A DNA stretch of 64,000 nt from Symsagittifera roscoffensis (lineage: Eukaryota > Xenacoelomorpha > Acoela > Convolutidae). Below the pieces are notes generated by a model. The model saw nothing but the letters and a program-made list of their open reading frames with translations. It had not been told where the DNA came from and made no database searches. Position 1 is the first letter of the stretch. Every line of letters starts with the position of its first letter. Below, piece by piece: positions 21,815-32,836 of this stretch. The stretch lies in contig NC_087068.1 in assembly GCF_963678635.1 (NCBI RefSeq), forward strand, positions 1,054,001-1,118,000, in the 5' to 3' direction. The position numbers and the translations under genes are program-made.

Positions 21815-23507
21815 TATATCATCAAGCACGAATTCGGATACTAACTCAGATATTTCAGTTTTATACTCCATCTCACATCTTAATAACCCTAATATAGAAA
21901 CCCCTGACGAGTTTGCAGACTCCGAACCATCTCCATTCAATAATTTTCAAACCAACTCCTCAGTTTTTTCAAAACCCCCTTTTCAACCTAACCTACTAAA
22001 TAAGTCGCTCCCATCCGTTTCCACTCCTTCTTATGCTTCGCAAGTAACCCCAACCTACTCTCCACTTCATTCCGACCGATCATCTAATAATTCTCAAGAT
22101 ACCCCCCAAATTTCCAGGAACTCGATAATTTTATCACCCTACAACAACAGTTAATACACCCTAACACCCTCACCATACATCAAATTTCATCCACAATAGG
22201 ATCCTCAAACCCACCTACTCCTACACCCTCCTCAGCTTTCACTGAATCATTAGCACAATCATCCACATCCAACGAAACATCTAATAGCACTAACCGAGCT
22301 TATCGCACTTTTAAAAGGAAATTCCCGAACCATCCATTCCCGACCAAACCAGGAACAGCCTGCGAATATATTAATCATCCACAACACACCAACACGAAAG
22401 ATTTTCTAGCAATCACCTTACCCTCATTCCCACAATATACAATAAACACACCTAACGACACTAACGACACACGTAGTTTTGTAGATGAACATGTTTTAAT
22501 GCCCACACTTCACTGGACAGCATATTACCATTTTACTAATCCCCTTTGCCTGCCACTATCTAGTACTCATGACGACAAAGAAAAGAATAAAAATATGCTA
22601 TATAGACTCACCGCAACACTAACACCTAGACAATTTACTTATGTAGGATATAAAAAATTACTAAAAACATCCACTGCATATCGAGCTAACGAATTTACAA
22701 TAGAATATTACGACCATGATATCATCCGAACTAATCAAGACCAATTTCTAGATGACGACCGCTTCGCTAACCCACAACTAACAGAAAAATTTTTCATCAA
22801 AACGTCATATGTATTCACACTTAATATTATTGATAGAAAATTTGATCACATCATTTCTGAAGCACTAAATGATATTCAAGCTTACGAAAGTTTCAAAGAC
22901 AAATTTCAGTTATTTTCACTAACCTTTCACTTCCTTGCACCACATGAACGCGATTTGCACTGTTCACACGACATTACGTTACGCACTAAACAGACTCATG
23001 CATGTACATACTATCGCTTCATACAAAATCATTTTGATTTACATACTCCACCAAGACAACCACACCATCGTTTCAGTTTCTTAACTCGAAGTACATTTCA
23101 CCATTTTTTCTTAATTTCACTTATTGCATCAAGGATACTAACCTCCACGGCATCCTCCGCAATTATGACCCAGTAACACAAAAGTATATATCTTGTCCCA
23201 TCACGAAGACCTTTAACGCCGAAGAATCCAGATCCTCCTTATCCCACATGATTTTATCCAGCCTACAGAAATCCCATTATTAGAATTCATTCACAATACT
23301 AAATATAATCACAAAATATATAACCTCAATCAAAACACACCTTATGAGTTTGCAATAGGCACCGAAGAACTAAAAACCATTAAAGCACTTCAATTGCTTT
23401 GGCCACTGCTCCAAACTAAAAACATCATTCGCATACTAGCAAAATTACTAACAACATCGGACATGATACACGACAACTTCCCTCACGGCTTTTTCCCAGA
23501 CGATTAA
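21699..23507 (+). pseudogene. E-A ORFX: unknown protein downstream of env
   Basis: Coding-like sequence continues after env. A Ser/Pro/Asn/Thr-rich part occupies 21699-22154, then another frame from about 22185 to 23176 (ATG at 22499 is internal). The latter holds a folded-looking domain with YRLTATLTPRQFTYVGYKKL, LTFHFLAPHERDLHCSH and several Cys and His. The signal then moves frame near 23056 and again near 23262, ending at TAA 23505-23507. I do not recognise the family. Whether it is one protein or two is unclear, and E-B does not reach this far. A splice-donor-like CAGGTAAGT follows the stop directly. Confidence 0.5.
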
Positions 23508-23510
23508 CAG

Positions 23511-23595
23511 GTAAGTATAATTTAAAAATATTCTTCACTAATAAATTTAAATTAGTACTGACCATTCTTTATTCATGTTTCTTTTACATTTCTAG
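23511..23595 (+). other. Possible 85-bp intron after ORFX
   Basis: A consensus donor, CAG/GTAAGT, at 23508-23516 is followed by a branch-point-like TACTGAC and a pyrimidine tract with acceptor TTTCTAG ending at 23595. The size suits a short invertebrate intron. Splicing is not demonstrated. Confidence 0.4.
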
Positions 23596-24994
23596 TCTTC
23601 ATACCACGATCATCTGCAAAAACAGAAAAAAATATATACTCGTTAAAATTTTTCTAAAGTTCATTAATATTTTTTTCACAAGATAAAATAATAAAATGCA
23701 TACCAAATGTAGTAAATTAATTTATAAATTGTTTCCCCATGAAGCAGTAATTTTAATTACGATGAAAATTTATAACTTTAAATTTTCCCAAAAAAGCAGT
23801 AAATTTGAAATTCTGTGTAATAAATTGATAAAATGAAAATGCAGTACTAACCTTTTGATATTTTCATTCACTCGCACAAGAATTCTATCCAAACTCGCAC
23901 AGCTCGCCCACGACGAAATGTTTAAATAATGATTTTGAGTTTCAAGGTTTAACACTCAACAACTCTAACACGCGATAACAAGTTTCAAACTTTCCTTTAA
24001 CCTGGTTGGAAAGGAATTATATACTAAACCAAACAAACCAACGCAGCTCACTAAATACCACAAATCATAAAAGAACAGCATGACTAAGAAAAGAAAACCA
24101 ACGGTACCCAAACCGGATTAACCCAGTTTTAAACTGGATAATTTATTCTTTTAAAGACTATTATAAAGTCTAAGAAAGAAATAATAATACACAAAAAAGT
24201 CGCAAGACAAACCCATACCAAAAACAATTTGATTTTTGAAAAAAGGACACAACCAAAGAAACATAAGAAAGACCAACATAAACCCAACATAAAACGTTAT
24301 CACATAACAGGACCTCTCAAAGAAACAGCACGAAATCATACTCCCACTCCTGGCCTAACCCACCAGAGAGGACGTCCTGAGCATGCTCTATAGCCGGCCT
24401 AACCCACCGCGCTACATCCACGCTTTGTGACCACACTTCTTTTTTTAATAAGAGGTACTCAAGGGTGAGTAACTCTTCAAAATAACCGAACTAAAACAAA
24501 ATGCTTTTGTGAAAACAACTAACTAAATTCATGATTAAAAAACCGAACTAATAAAATTTTATAAAATCTAAATCATACCTTGCAGTATATAGATCAACAC
24601 ACAACAACAAAGACGAACATCCAGAGACAAAATGATTCCATCACACTCGAACAAGAATGGCTAACCACAACCGATATGCCGTCCACAATCACAACTCAAA
24701 GGATTTAGAGTACGACTTGACTTCGCAGAAAAGGACTTCATTGAACTAGACCAATGACCATCTCGATGCTCAAGTATACGTACAGATCCGAAATACGAGG
24801 CATCCCTTCCACACACGATCTCCACGCCATTCCCAGACGAGGTTGAACACAAAACAAGTTCTCTACATAATACAGAAAAACCCGTCATAGCAAACCATTT
24901 TGAAATCAGATTGATTTCATTAGGGAACACAGTCGTTGTCACAAGACGACACAACGATTGATGTTCCTAACTCCAGCGTCCTCGAACTTCTTTA
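23596..24994 (+). other. E-A 3' untranslated region, non-coding
   Basis: About 1.4 kb without a convincing gene before the 3' LTR. It contains a perfect CCAGTTTTAAACTGG inverted repeat near 24123 and two copies of GGCCTAACCCACC (about 24350-24405). The minus-strand 97-codon ORF at 24661-24954 has no recognisable domain and is probably chance. No clear polypurine tract was seen next to the LTR; AAGAGGAA near 24997 is the nearest candidate. Confidence 0.45.
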
Positions 24995-25512
24995 ACAAGA
25001 GGAACCGGACAAGAATATGATGTTCGCCAAATACCAACGTTCATCATCCATCCTTTGAATTGCAGAAAGATAATTCTAAAAACTCTTTAAAACCCGGATG
25101 GGTGGAACCTGATCTAAACTATATTTTATGATTGGATAAATTGGATATTTTACCACTGTAAAGTATTTAATATTAACCAATCATAATCCATCTAACTAAC
25201 AACCCACTTATTTGTAAGTGCTGAAATTACTTGTAATTTCAGCACCAGAGAGATTTGAATTTAACTTAGAAATTAGTTGTCTCTCCAAGAGAACTTCAGC
25301 AGCCGCAATAAACCAGTATACCCTAGATCTATTGAGCCTAGCAGAGACTAGTTAAACACCCTGAGACTAGAAAGTACAAGATTAAGATTAGGATCGGTAT
25401 AAGACTAAGAAGTTGCACGAATCTATCCGGCCGAAAATAAGATAGCATGACGAGCAGACGGTGTACCCTATCCAAAATTACTCTATGAGTTAACCACATC
25501 GGTTCTAACTCA
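24995..25512 (+). repeat. E-A 3' LTR
   Basis: This matches 6560-7158 but lacks the internal duplication of the 5' copy. The conserved core starts TGGAACC at 25103 and ends CTAACTCA at 25512, exactly where the 5' copy is followed by the primer-binding site, which supports this as the true LTR end. A few substitutions separate the two LTRs, so the insertion is not brand new. Confidence 0.75.
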
Positions 25513-26196
25513 ATATTTTTATTGTTATATTTTACATCTGTTACGATATCCAAATCCGATTTACAATTTACTATTTTTCTCTTAGATAGTTTTCGCTTAA
25601 AGTTTCATAAGGCTTGAAATTTTCTCTGTCAATTTTTAGCCTAAAAAAAATTGTGGCCTGATGTTTTTCAAAATATAAAACACATCTTACCAAATAAAAG
25701 CAACAAAGATTTCAAGTTTGGATGAAACTTTTTTGTCATTTTTGATTTTTTTTGTATAGAAAACTCAGCTGCCTTTACGTTAAAGGCATCATTCACAAAT
25801 TTTTGCAGACAATTTTTTTTTTCGAAAAACCGTTTTGTCGAGCATGAAACTGATATTGCGACATAAAACAGGGAAAAAAATCCTGAAATTTGAATTTTTT
25901 ACTTGTCATACAATTGCTTATCGCACAACTTTTTTATATGAAAATTATATGTTTAGTGTTTTTTCATGCCCTCAGTGTATGGAATTGCGTGATAAGAGTT
26001 TTTCTTGTATGGAATTGTATGTTAAGCATTTTTCGTGCATGGGGGTTCAAGACGGGGTCTTGACATTCCGAGGCAAAAAATGGTTGGTTCAAATTACTGT
26101 TCGACATGACTCAGTTATGTTTCGAACGCTCGACTGAAGTTTGGGTGCGTCTATATGATTGAGTGGCAATTGATTTTTGAAGGACGATGTCTCCTC
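25513..26196. other. AT-rich spacer, no gene seen
   Basis: There is no recognisable coding domain. It holds three close copies of a short motif of form TGTATGGAATTG followed by TATG/GTG and AAG(C/A)ATTTTT (about 25934, 25977 and 26005) that recurs elsewhere in the window. The 100-codon ORF at 25835-26137 is built largely from these repeats and is not credible. Confidence 0.4.
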
Positions 26197-26396
26197 NNNN
26201 NNNNNNNNNNNNNNNNNNNNNNNNNNNNNNNNNNNNNNNNNNNNNNNNNNNNNNNNNNNNNNNNNNNNNNNNNNNNNNNNNNNNNNNNNNNNNNNNNNNN
26301 NNNNNNNNNNNNNNNNNNNNNNNNNNNNNNNNNNNNNNNNNNNNNNNNNNNNNNNNNNNNNNNNNNNNNNNNNNNNNNNNNNNNNNNNNNNNNNNN
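26197..26396. other. Assembly gap (200 N)
   Basis: There are exactly 200 undetermined bases, a placeholder length typical of scaffold gaps. The integrase frame of T3 begins immediately after it, so the 5' part of T3 lies in or beyond the gap. The sequence before the gap does not read as pol. Confidence 0.99.
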
Positions 26397-27290
26397 GAGT
26401 GCACCGAAGCAGGTAAAAGCCTTAAGCCATTGTGCGCCAAGGGTGACATTGGAAAGGTATATGAATCTAGGGAGCCTTATGAATGCCTGCAATTTAATTT
26501 TTGGGGTCCGATTAAGTACTTAGATTAATCGAGTAAATATGTCTTGGTATCTGATGATCGATTTTTTAGGGCGATGATTTGCGGGAATAATAAAATCGAC
26601 AAAGTTCTCAAATTTATGAATCAATACATTTCTCAACACAGTGTTCCTAGAAAAATTTTCATGGATCAGGGCTCTAGTTTTACGTCGAAAGCGATTAAGT
26701 CGTTTTGTAATTCTGAAGGAATAGAGATCGTCTATGCCCCCGTAAATGATCATCGAGCCACGGGCTGTGTCGAACGCACTATTGACAGTTTGAAAAATTC
26801 TGTTTTAACCTACGCAAAAGAAAAGGATAGTGGAAATCTAGAATCGATGGTGGAACGCGCGCTTAGTGCTATTAGATTTGCTCTTAATGCTAAACTCAAA
26901 AAATCGCCACTTGAAGCTCATCATGGCCGGGAGGCAAATACTGTCCTTCGGAACCTTACAAAGAAGCCGTCGTTGCAAAACCTAAACTGGAACAGGGTAT
27001 TGAAACAAAAGTCTGCCTGTTTAGATTCTGATGACCCGCGGGCGCTCAAATTTCCGCAACCAATGGCAACTGATTGGGAAGATCGATCAGACGTAGACTA
27101 TGACGTCGAGCATATAAATCACCCCAGGAGTCGTGCAAATGATCAGTTGGTTTCGGTTTCGGTTGCTGATCGCGGCTCGGCGCCGGTGGTTGGATTCAAA
27201 TGCTCCGTGGGAGTGAAATTGCGAAACGTAGATGCACAAACGCCATATCGTCCTAACAAGCGGACGGAGCTCTTGTTTCAGCGCAAATAA
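26397..27290 (+). pseudogene. T3 integrase catalytic core, inactive
   Basis: Frame 26397-27290 starts within the zinc-binding domain (ECTEAGKSL) and has TAA at 26526-26528. The expected first catalytic Asp is Asn: LQFNFWGPI where T1 has QLDFAGPL and T4 QLDYAGPI. The second Asp (FMDQGSSF) and the Glu (GCVERTIDSL) are kept, as is LEAHHGREANT. Loss of a metal-binding Asp and an internal stop make this a dead copy. The frame ends at TAA 27288-27290. Confidence 0.8.
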
Positions 27291-28106
27291 GATACCAATA
27301 AATGGTATAGACCTTTAAAACAAAAAATAGTTAGCTAATCTCAACATACCTTAACGTTAGCTAATGGCTCTGTGCTTAGGAAAAATGGGGTCGCGGGGAA
27401 AACGCTGAATCCAAATGCACCAAAACTCTTGGAGCATTTATCTCCAAACCCTCCAACGATGAATGCGGTTAAACGAAGGGCCGATCTGAAGCGAACAGAG
27501 GAAGAAAAAGCTGCAGGTGCGAATGCGAGGAAGATTATACGAGCTGGGACGCGCGCTAAATCACAAATTTGGGATAACGAGGACGATTCTGATTCGGCTT
27601 CTGAGTGCGAGCCATTGCAAATTTCGCGATATGCCGGACAGACAACGAGGGATGAACTGGGAGCTGAACCCAGTCATGGTGACATATCGAATACGCCGCT
27701 GGCGAAGGAAAACACCAAAGGCGAGGCGGAAACATCCGGCGGAGGCGGTGCGAAACCATCTCAAGGAGACGATACAACGAATAAACAACCAGAGACTAGT
27801 ATCGGAAAGGAGGGTAGCGTCCCTAATGTAAGCGGCGATGCTCAATCGGGAAAGTTACCGAAAAAGAAGGGGGAGCGTGTAAGACGACAACGATTAGTGT
27901 CATATTCAAGTCAGGAGTCTCAGGACTCAGATGGGGTGGGGTCGAAAAAGAGTTCTAGGAAACGAGCTACAATTACCAAATTCGGAGGCGTAATGATCGA
28001 TAGTATTTTCAAATCTCACAGTAACAAGGGGGAAGAGGAGACAGGGAACGTGAAACGAATTAGGAAGATGAAACCAGCCATGATTGGAAACAAGAACTTT
28101 GATTAA
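27291..28106 (+). pseudogene. T3 Pol C-terminal tail
   Basis: The same frame as the integrase core continues past TAA 27288 and a second TAA near 27337. It contains RPLKQKIVS and, from 27372, a charged Glu/Lys/Ser-rich tail ending with KKSSRKRATITKFGGVM. The T4 tail ends with a similar Ser-Arg...Phe-Gly motif. This long disordered extension after the integrase seems a family trait; no enzymatic domain is visible in it. Confidence 0.65.
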
Positions 28107-28217
28107 AAACTCAAAACTATGTCCAGGGAGAGGGCGGACCACTGTAGGTCTAAAACTCAAAACTTTGGTTTATTGGTTACAATTTTAAATTACGACTAAA
28201 AATGTTATTTGAGGGAA

Positions 28218-28434
28218 TGTCAAATATATATTATCAGTTCATTCAGTCTATATATATATTGAGTCCGCTCAGGCGCCATTGGTGCTAGCCAAGTCCTTGG
28301 TGCAGTTTTAATTAGTACCTGCCAGTGGTGGTTGCGTACATTTGATATCTGAAACAGTCGAAGTACCATTGAGTGTATAGTTCAGTTATCCTTTACGTTG
28401 GAAATTAAAGTATTGAATTCTGCGTTGTTTCACA
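28218..28434 (+). repeat. T3 3' LTR (217 bp)
   Basis: It starts TGTCAAATATATAT and ends TTGTTTCACA (TG...CA), like the T4 LTR (TGTCATACC...ATATCACA). A short purine run, GAGGGAA, precedes it as a weak polypurine tract. ATTAAA near 28403 could be a polyadenylation signal. Boundaries are inferred from these ends only. Confidence 0.6.
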
Positions 28435-28838
28435 CTAACTTGCTTGCAAAAACTGAAGTTACCGAAGAAAGTTGTTCAATGTTTCAAACGATTGAATAGT
28501 TGGCTAGAAAACAGATTTTAGAGTGGAGAAAAACTAATTGGAAAACAACTTGAAAAAATTAGACTTTAAAGCATCTCAATTGAAAACATGGAAGTACGTT
28601 TGAAAGGTTCATCCGATAGAACAATTTGTGCAAGTTTCAGTGATAACGTTTGAGCTATCAGAATGATGCTAAGAAACTGAAGTTTCCATCACTTAAGTAG
28701 CTAGCTAGAATTTCTTGTTATGGACAAATAGTTGAAAGAATAGAATAGGTCTGGCCAGAAGAATTGAAACTAATCAGTTTTCCATCGTTTCAGTTGCGTC
28801 ATTGAAAATTTGTATTCAAGCAAATTTCGGTTCTTAAG

Positions 28839-29243
28839 CACTAAACGGCCCAAAATCAGAATTTCTACATCGTAAACTGGCAATTATGCGATCGAATTTG
28901 ATTGGGTAATTTTAGCCAATCAAATTCAAGGTAGACGGTCAGGCATTCCGATCAACCTTTCCCGCAGATAAAAATATTAGCCGAAGTATCCGAAAAGATG
29001 GAACTTAAAAGATGTAAAATAATCAAATTAATTTTGAGTTACTTGTGAAACCTTGCCCAGACAAGAAAAACTTAATAAAATGGCTCGACAAAACAAAAAT
29101 TTTATCTGCTTGAAATGGCAGTATTTTCCATTTGAAATGACAGAAAATGTCGAAGGAACTTGATTGCTAATTAGCCAATCAAATTCAACCACATCAATTT
29201 TAGGTTAAGAGATGTATAAATAATGATTTTGGGCCGTTTAGTG
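28839..29243. mobile_element. Small non-autonomous inverted-repeat element (405 bp)
   Basis: Termini are inverted copies of CACTAAACGGCCCAAAATCA, extending imperfectly to about 34 bases. Inside, GAATTTGATTGG and its complement form a hairpin with a 10-base loop (28894-28927), and part of it recurs inverted near 29175. There is no coding capacity, so it looks like a MITE. Flanks read TTAAG and GATAAG; a TA or TTAA target duplication is possible but unclear. Confidence 0.65.
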
Positions 29244-31863
29244 GATAAGACCTAAAGTTTCTACAGCATGATAAAACCAACTGAAATTAGTTCAACGCCT
29301 TAGAACTTAATTTGATTGCTGCGTTGTCGTGAAAATGATTCATTTTTCATAAAAAAACTTTACTTTTGCATTTTTTGCGCAGCTCGGTTAAAATTTTTCA
29401 AGAACGAAGTAGCAAAAACCTACATTGCTTTGAAAAGCACAAAAAAAATTAAAATTGAATTCATAGAAGGTTTCATTGTTTGGTTAGCTTGCTTAAGAAC
29501 TTGCACATTTGGTATTCGCAAAAACTGCAAGTTTTTGATACTGAAATTGCTAAAATAGTTGAACACTTTCAAAACTCCGGTTTGATAGTGTTCTACATTT
29601 TTTATGCGGGAATGCATTTTCATGCTGTTCATTACACAAATCAATGTTCTAAGTCAATTTTCTTTAGTAATACGGTAAATTTTGAACAAATCTAAGCTAT
29701 ACTCAAAGTTAGCTTATGAAAAATCCGTTTTCCCTCCCCCCTAAGTCCATATCCCCCTAAATGGGGGGGGGTATTTGTACGGTTGATCTGATCAATTTAG
29801 TTCGCTTGGCATTCTTTTCCAGCTTTCGAGTTGAGTCCAAAATAATCAAAAAATTTTCCTTGAATAACTAAATAGATCAATTTGAAACTTTAGGCAAAAC
29901 TATTGAAGCTTTTAAGTTGAATTTGTGTTCATTCAAAAAATCAGTGTTTGGTTGTACTTTGGTTAAAAAGCTTGAGTTATCAAAATAAGTGTGAAAATTT
30001 CAAATTTTACTTGATTGAATGATTTTTTTTCAATGTATGATTTTTAACTATTGAATTTTTGAAAATGAAATTCGGTCGAGTACAACGGGCGCTTCGAAAA
30101 TTAAACGTATTCTTAATCATTTCAATTTTGAAAATAACGCGGAATTTTTTCGAGCAATGAGTTCGAGTAACATTGAAACATTTGGCAAAAATTTCAAATT
30201 GGGTTGGTGCCCAGTTTGGATTTTTTATGTCTCTTGAATCCAGAGACAAGTCTTTACGAAAAATTAAGAACAAAAGAAGAACAAAGAGAGCGTCCTTGTC
30301 GCTGAAAGTGACGACAATTCACAACATACACAGTCTGACCTAGTAGTGAATGAAATTGAGCATGACACGATGTAGTTTTGTATTCTAATTAGCACGCAAA
30401 ATAAACTTAAACTATTGGTGAGACAATTCAAGCTGATGTTTGAAGATTGAAGAATTCAAAATGTCATCAATTGTATAGTTGAGTGGTTAAAATTGCAGCT
30501 TTCGGCAGAAAAAAAATCAATCTATTGAAAAATTTTGAAGAAATTCAAACTTCTGTTTTTGAGTAGTCTTCTTCTGTAGCTCAATTCAAAATAATTTAAC
30601 GTAGAAAGATTTAAAAAGACAACGGTGCCTGTGTTGACAAAATGCTTTTCATACTACGCAAAAAATTGCTTATCATCTCATTTCATACTGACCAAAAAAC
30701 AGTATGAAAATAGCATGACAAGAATTTTTCCATAGCAAGAAAACCTAGAACAAGCATTCTTTGCCTTATCGCAATTGAATGGCAAGCTTTTTCCCATACT
30801 TTTTATCACAAAAAGTTTTTGAAAAAAGCAAAATCAATTTTTTTTTACAAAAAATTGTATGACAAGCTATTTTTTTCATACTATGAAATTGTATGATAAT
30901 AGTTTTTTCCATTGATAAAAATACAAAAATTTTTGTCTGAAAATTCTTTGTTTCATCCAAAACACACTAAGTAAGGATTTTCTGTCATAAGAAAACCAAG
31001 AGTGTTACTGGCAGTTGCCACGCAGATACACTGCATTTGATGATATTAGCCATATAAGTTATTGTTAACATTTTCACACAGAATTATAATCAAAAACCAC
31101 TTTTTTTGTGTATGGCTGGATAAATTGTTTTTGTATATGGCTGGGTAAATATCGGTGGTTAATGAAAAAGGTCTGTTTTTTTACGAATTTAGGTTTATCT
31201 TAGCATATGAAAACAAAAAACAATACCTGTCTTTATAAAAAACACTTGCTTATAATTTTTGGAGTTTTTGGGTGAAAAACTCAAACTGGGATACGTCATA
31301 GACACAAAAAGTCAAATTTTGCTTGCAACATTTTTTTGCGTAAAATGTATATTCGAGCACAGAAGCAAGTTTGCAACCAGAAAAAAAAACGATAAAAAAC
31401 TTCACTTAAAATTTGTTTTTTTTTCTAACGAGAAATGCATACCATACAATTTTCATATATGAAGTTGTATGATGAACAATTTTTTTTATTCAAAAAAAAA
31501 TTGGATGCCAAAGTTGCTCTCATATAAGTAACCAATTTATTTTGTCACCTTAAGCTGTCACCTTTTAAACCGTGTTAAGATAATTTACGAAAAAATTTTT
31601 TTTGATTGAATAAAGCTTGTCTTACAATTTTTTTCCAAAGACTCCTATACTAAATTTTATGATAGGACTTTTTCTTGTCTTGGGATGTGGGAGCCGTTTT
31701 ATGACATCTTTTTCTGCGAACATCAAGCCTATTTTTTCTAAGAGCGAAAATGCATTTCTTTTAGTGTTTAGCTCGATTTGCAAAATTGCACAACTTTTTG
31801 ATCTACACTGGCGCGAAAGTATTTAAAAACGTTTTTTGTATAATAAAAAACATTTGGTTTCAG
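29244..31863. other. AT-rich intergenic region, no gene supported
   Basis: Long homopolymer runs and short open frames without domain signatures. A C/G-rich inverted stretch, CCCCCTAAATGGGGG, lies near 29755. Several copies of the motif around TGAAATTGTATGATAA occur near 30700, 30855-30910 and 31460, usually next to its partial complement CATAC(A/T)AAT. I see no supported exon here. Confidence 0.4.
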
Positions 31864-32066
31864 AAACCGTTCTGTCCACCGCCGGATCTAATTGGAGAGC
31901 ATCCCTACCACGTGAGCAGTTTGAAACCGACCAAAGTGGAAATATGTGTGACTCTGTCTCACTTGCCGATGGACAGCGAGAGCAGACGGACATTCCACAC
32001 CAAGACTCAAGTAGTCAGCTTACTCACCAGGAACTCACACAACAGCCAATTCTGCAAAATATCTAG
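31864..32066 (+). CDS. Possible terminal exon of an unknown host gene
   Basis: A good acceptor, TTTGGTTTCAG, ends at 31863. The frame beginning GAAACCGTTCTGTCC reads about 67 codons rich in Gln, Glu, Ser and Asp (for example DGQREQTDIPHQDSSSQ) to TAG at 32064-32066. Base composition is clearly more balanced than the surroundings. No upstream exon was identified, and a competing frame is also open through the region, so this is a modest prediction. Confidence 0.3.
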
Positions 32067-32836
32067 GGACACTGAACGGCTGATCATAGGCAGGCTCAAG
32101 GTCTCCTCTTTCTAACCTCCCACCTCTTTCAAATGATCTTTTTCCAGTTAAACTAAGACAATTTAGCAACAAGCCAAATCCTAATACCTAAGAGATGTTC
32201 AGCTCATGACGGAATATCACTGTGGCATCCTTAAAAAACTCGATATTTTATCGCAAAAAAGTTTGCTTATGTTAATAATTTCGTGAACAATAGTCACATT
32301 TGTTCAGATTTTCTGATCATGTTACTTTTATGGTTCCTCCCTAATCCGAATTTGTCGCCATGGCGCTATCTGCCAATCGTCCGATCCTTTTCTCTCTTTT
32401 GCACGCTGATTCTCGAGCCAAAACACAGTTTCAACAAAACAGAATCAGTTTTAATTCACGTAACGAAAAAAAAGTTTTTTTTTAAATACAAAATCATAAC
32501 ATGAACAAATTGAAAAACTTCCCCACCATTTTTGCTATCAACATGATAAATTTCAATCATATTCCAAACCAATTATCGTTTTCCAGGACGGTTTCACTTT
32601 TTGCTAAATGGCTTTAAGACTTAACTCAATTAGCGAAGAGGTGGCATGTTAAAAAGAGTCGTATAGAATCTGAAGATGCAAGCGAGGAAGAGGTGTCAGG
32701 AAAGGGCAGAGTTGAGAAAGATGGACGAAGCCAGGCAGAACTTTGCTAAGGTGTTGGGAAACACGAAACCCATCAGAAAACTGTGAGTATTCGGCGAGTG
32801 ATTGTACATTTGTTCCGACATCAGTAATTTTGTGCA
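32067..32836 (+). other. Spacer with a possible small exon at 32605-32781
   Basis: Most of it is non-coding. The stretch 32605-32781 is less AT-rich and open in two frames: one gives a 35-codon ORF from ATG 32674 (ARKRCQERAELRKMDEARQN), the other an acidic/basic run (KKSRIESEDASEEEVSGKG). CTGTGAGTATT at about 32779 resembles a donor. I cannot choose between the frames. The T4 insertion site is 55 bases further on. Confidence 0.3.

Larger units (their letters stand above)
6560..25512 (+). mobile_element. E-A: env-bearing Ty3/gypsy-type retroelement (errantivirus-like layout), defective
   Basis: Two LTR copies (6560-7158 and 24995-25512) bracket a leader, ORF1, Gag, protease, RT, RNase H, integrase, small membrane ORFs, an Env-like ORF and a further ORF. 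Integrase after RNase H plus a downstream env-like gene gives an endogenous-retrovirus-like Metaviridae organisation. At about 18.9 kb it is unusually long for the group. The coding strand is strikingly A-rich and G-poor by eye. Comparison with E-B (52755-64000) shows many copy-specific stops and indels, so this copy cannot encode a full set of proteins. No convincing target duplication was found. Confidence 0.85.
26397..28434 (+). mobile_element. T3: 3' end of a Ty3-type element
   Basis: Integrase core, integrase tail and an LTR of 217 bp are present; everything upstream is missing at the gap. It belongs to the T1/T4 family by its integrase phrases and by the tail motif RPLKQKIVS, which aligns with RPLKG-stop-KIVS in T4. 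Target duplication cannot be checked because the 5' LTR is absent. Confidence 0.8.

Noticed and set aside
26155-26528. ORFs spanning the N gap
   Set aside because: Translated through 200 undetermined bases; only the part after 26397 in the integrase frame is real.
29735-29775. G/C-run inverted repeat as a structured element
   Set aside because: CCCCCTAAATGGGGG could form a hairpin, but nothing around it suggests function and homopolymer runs are common here.
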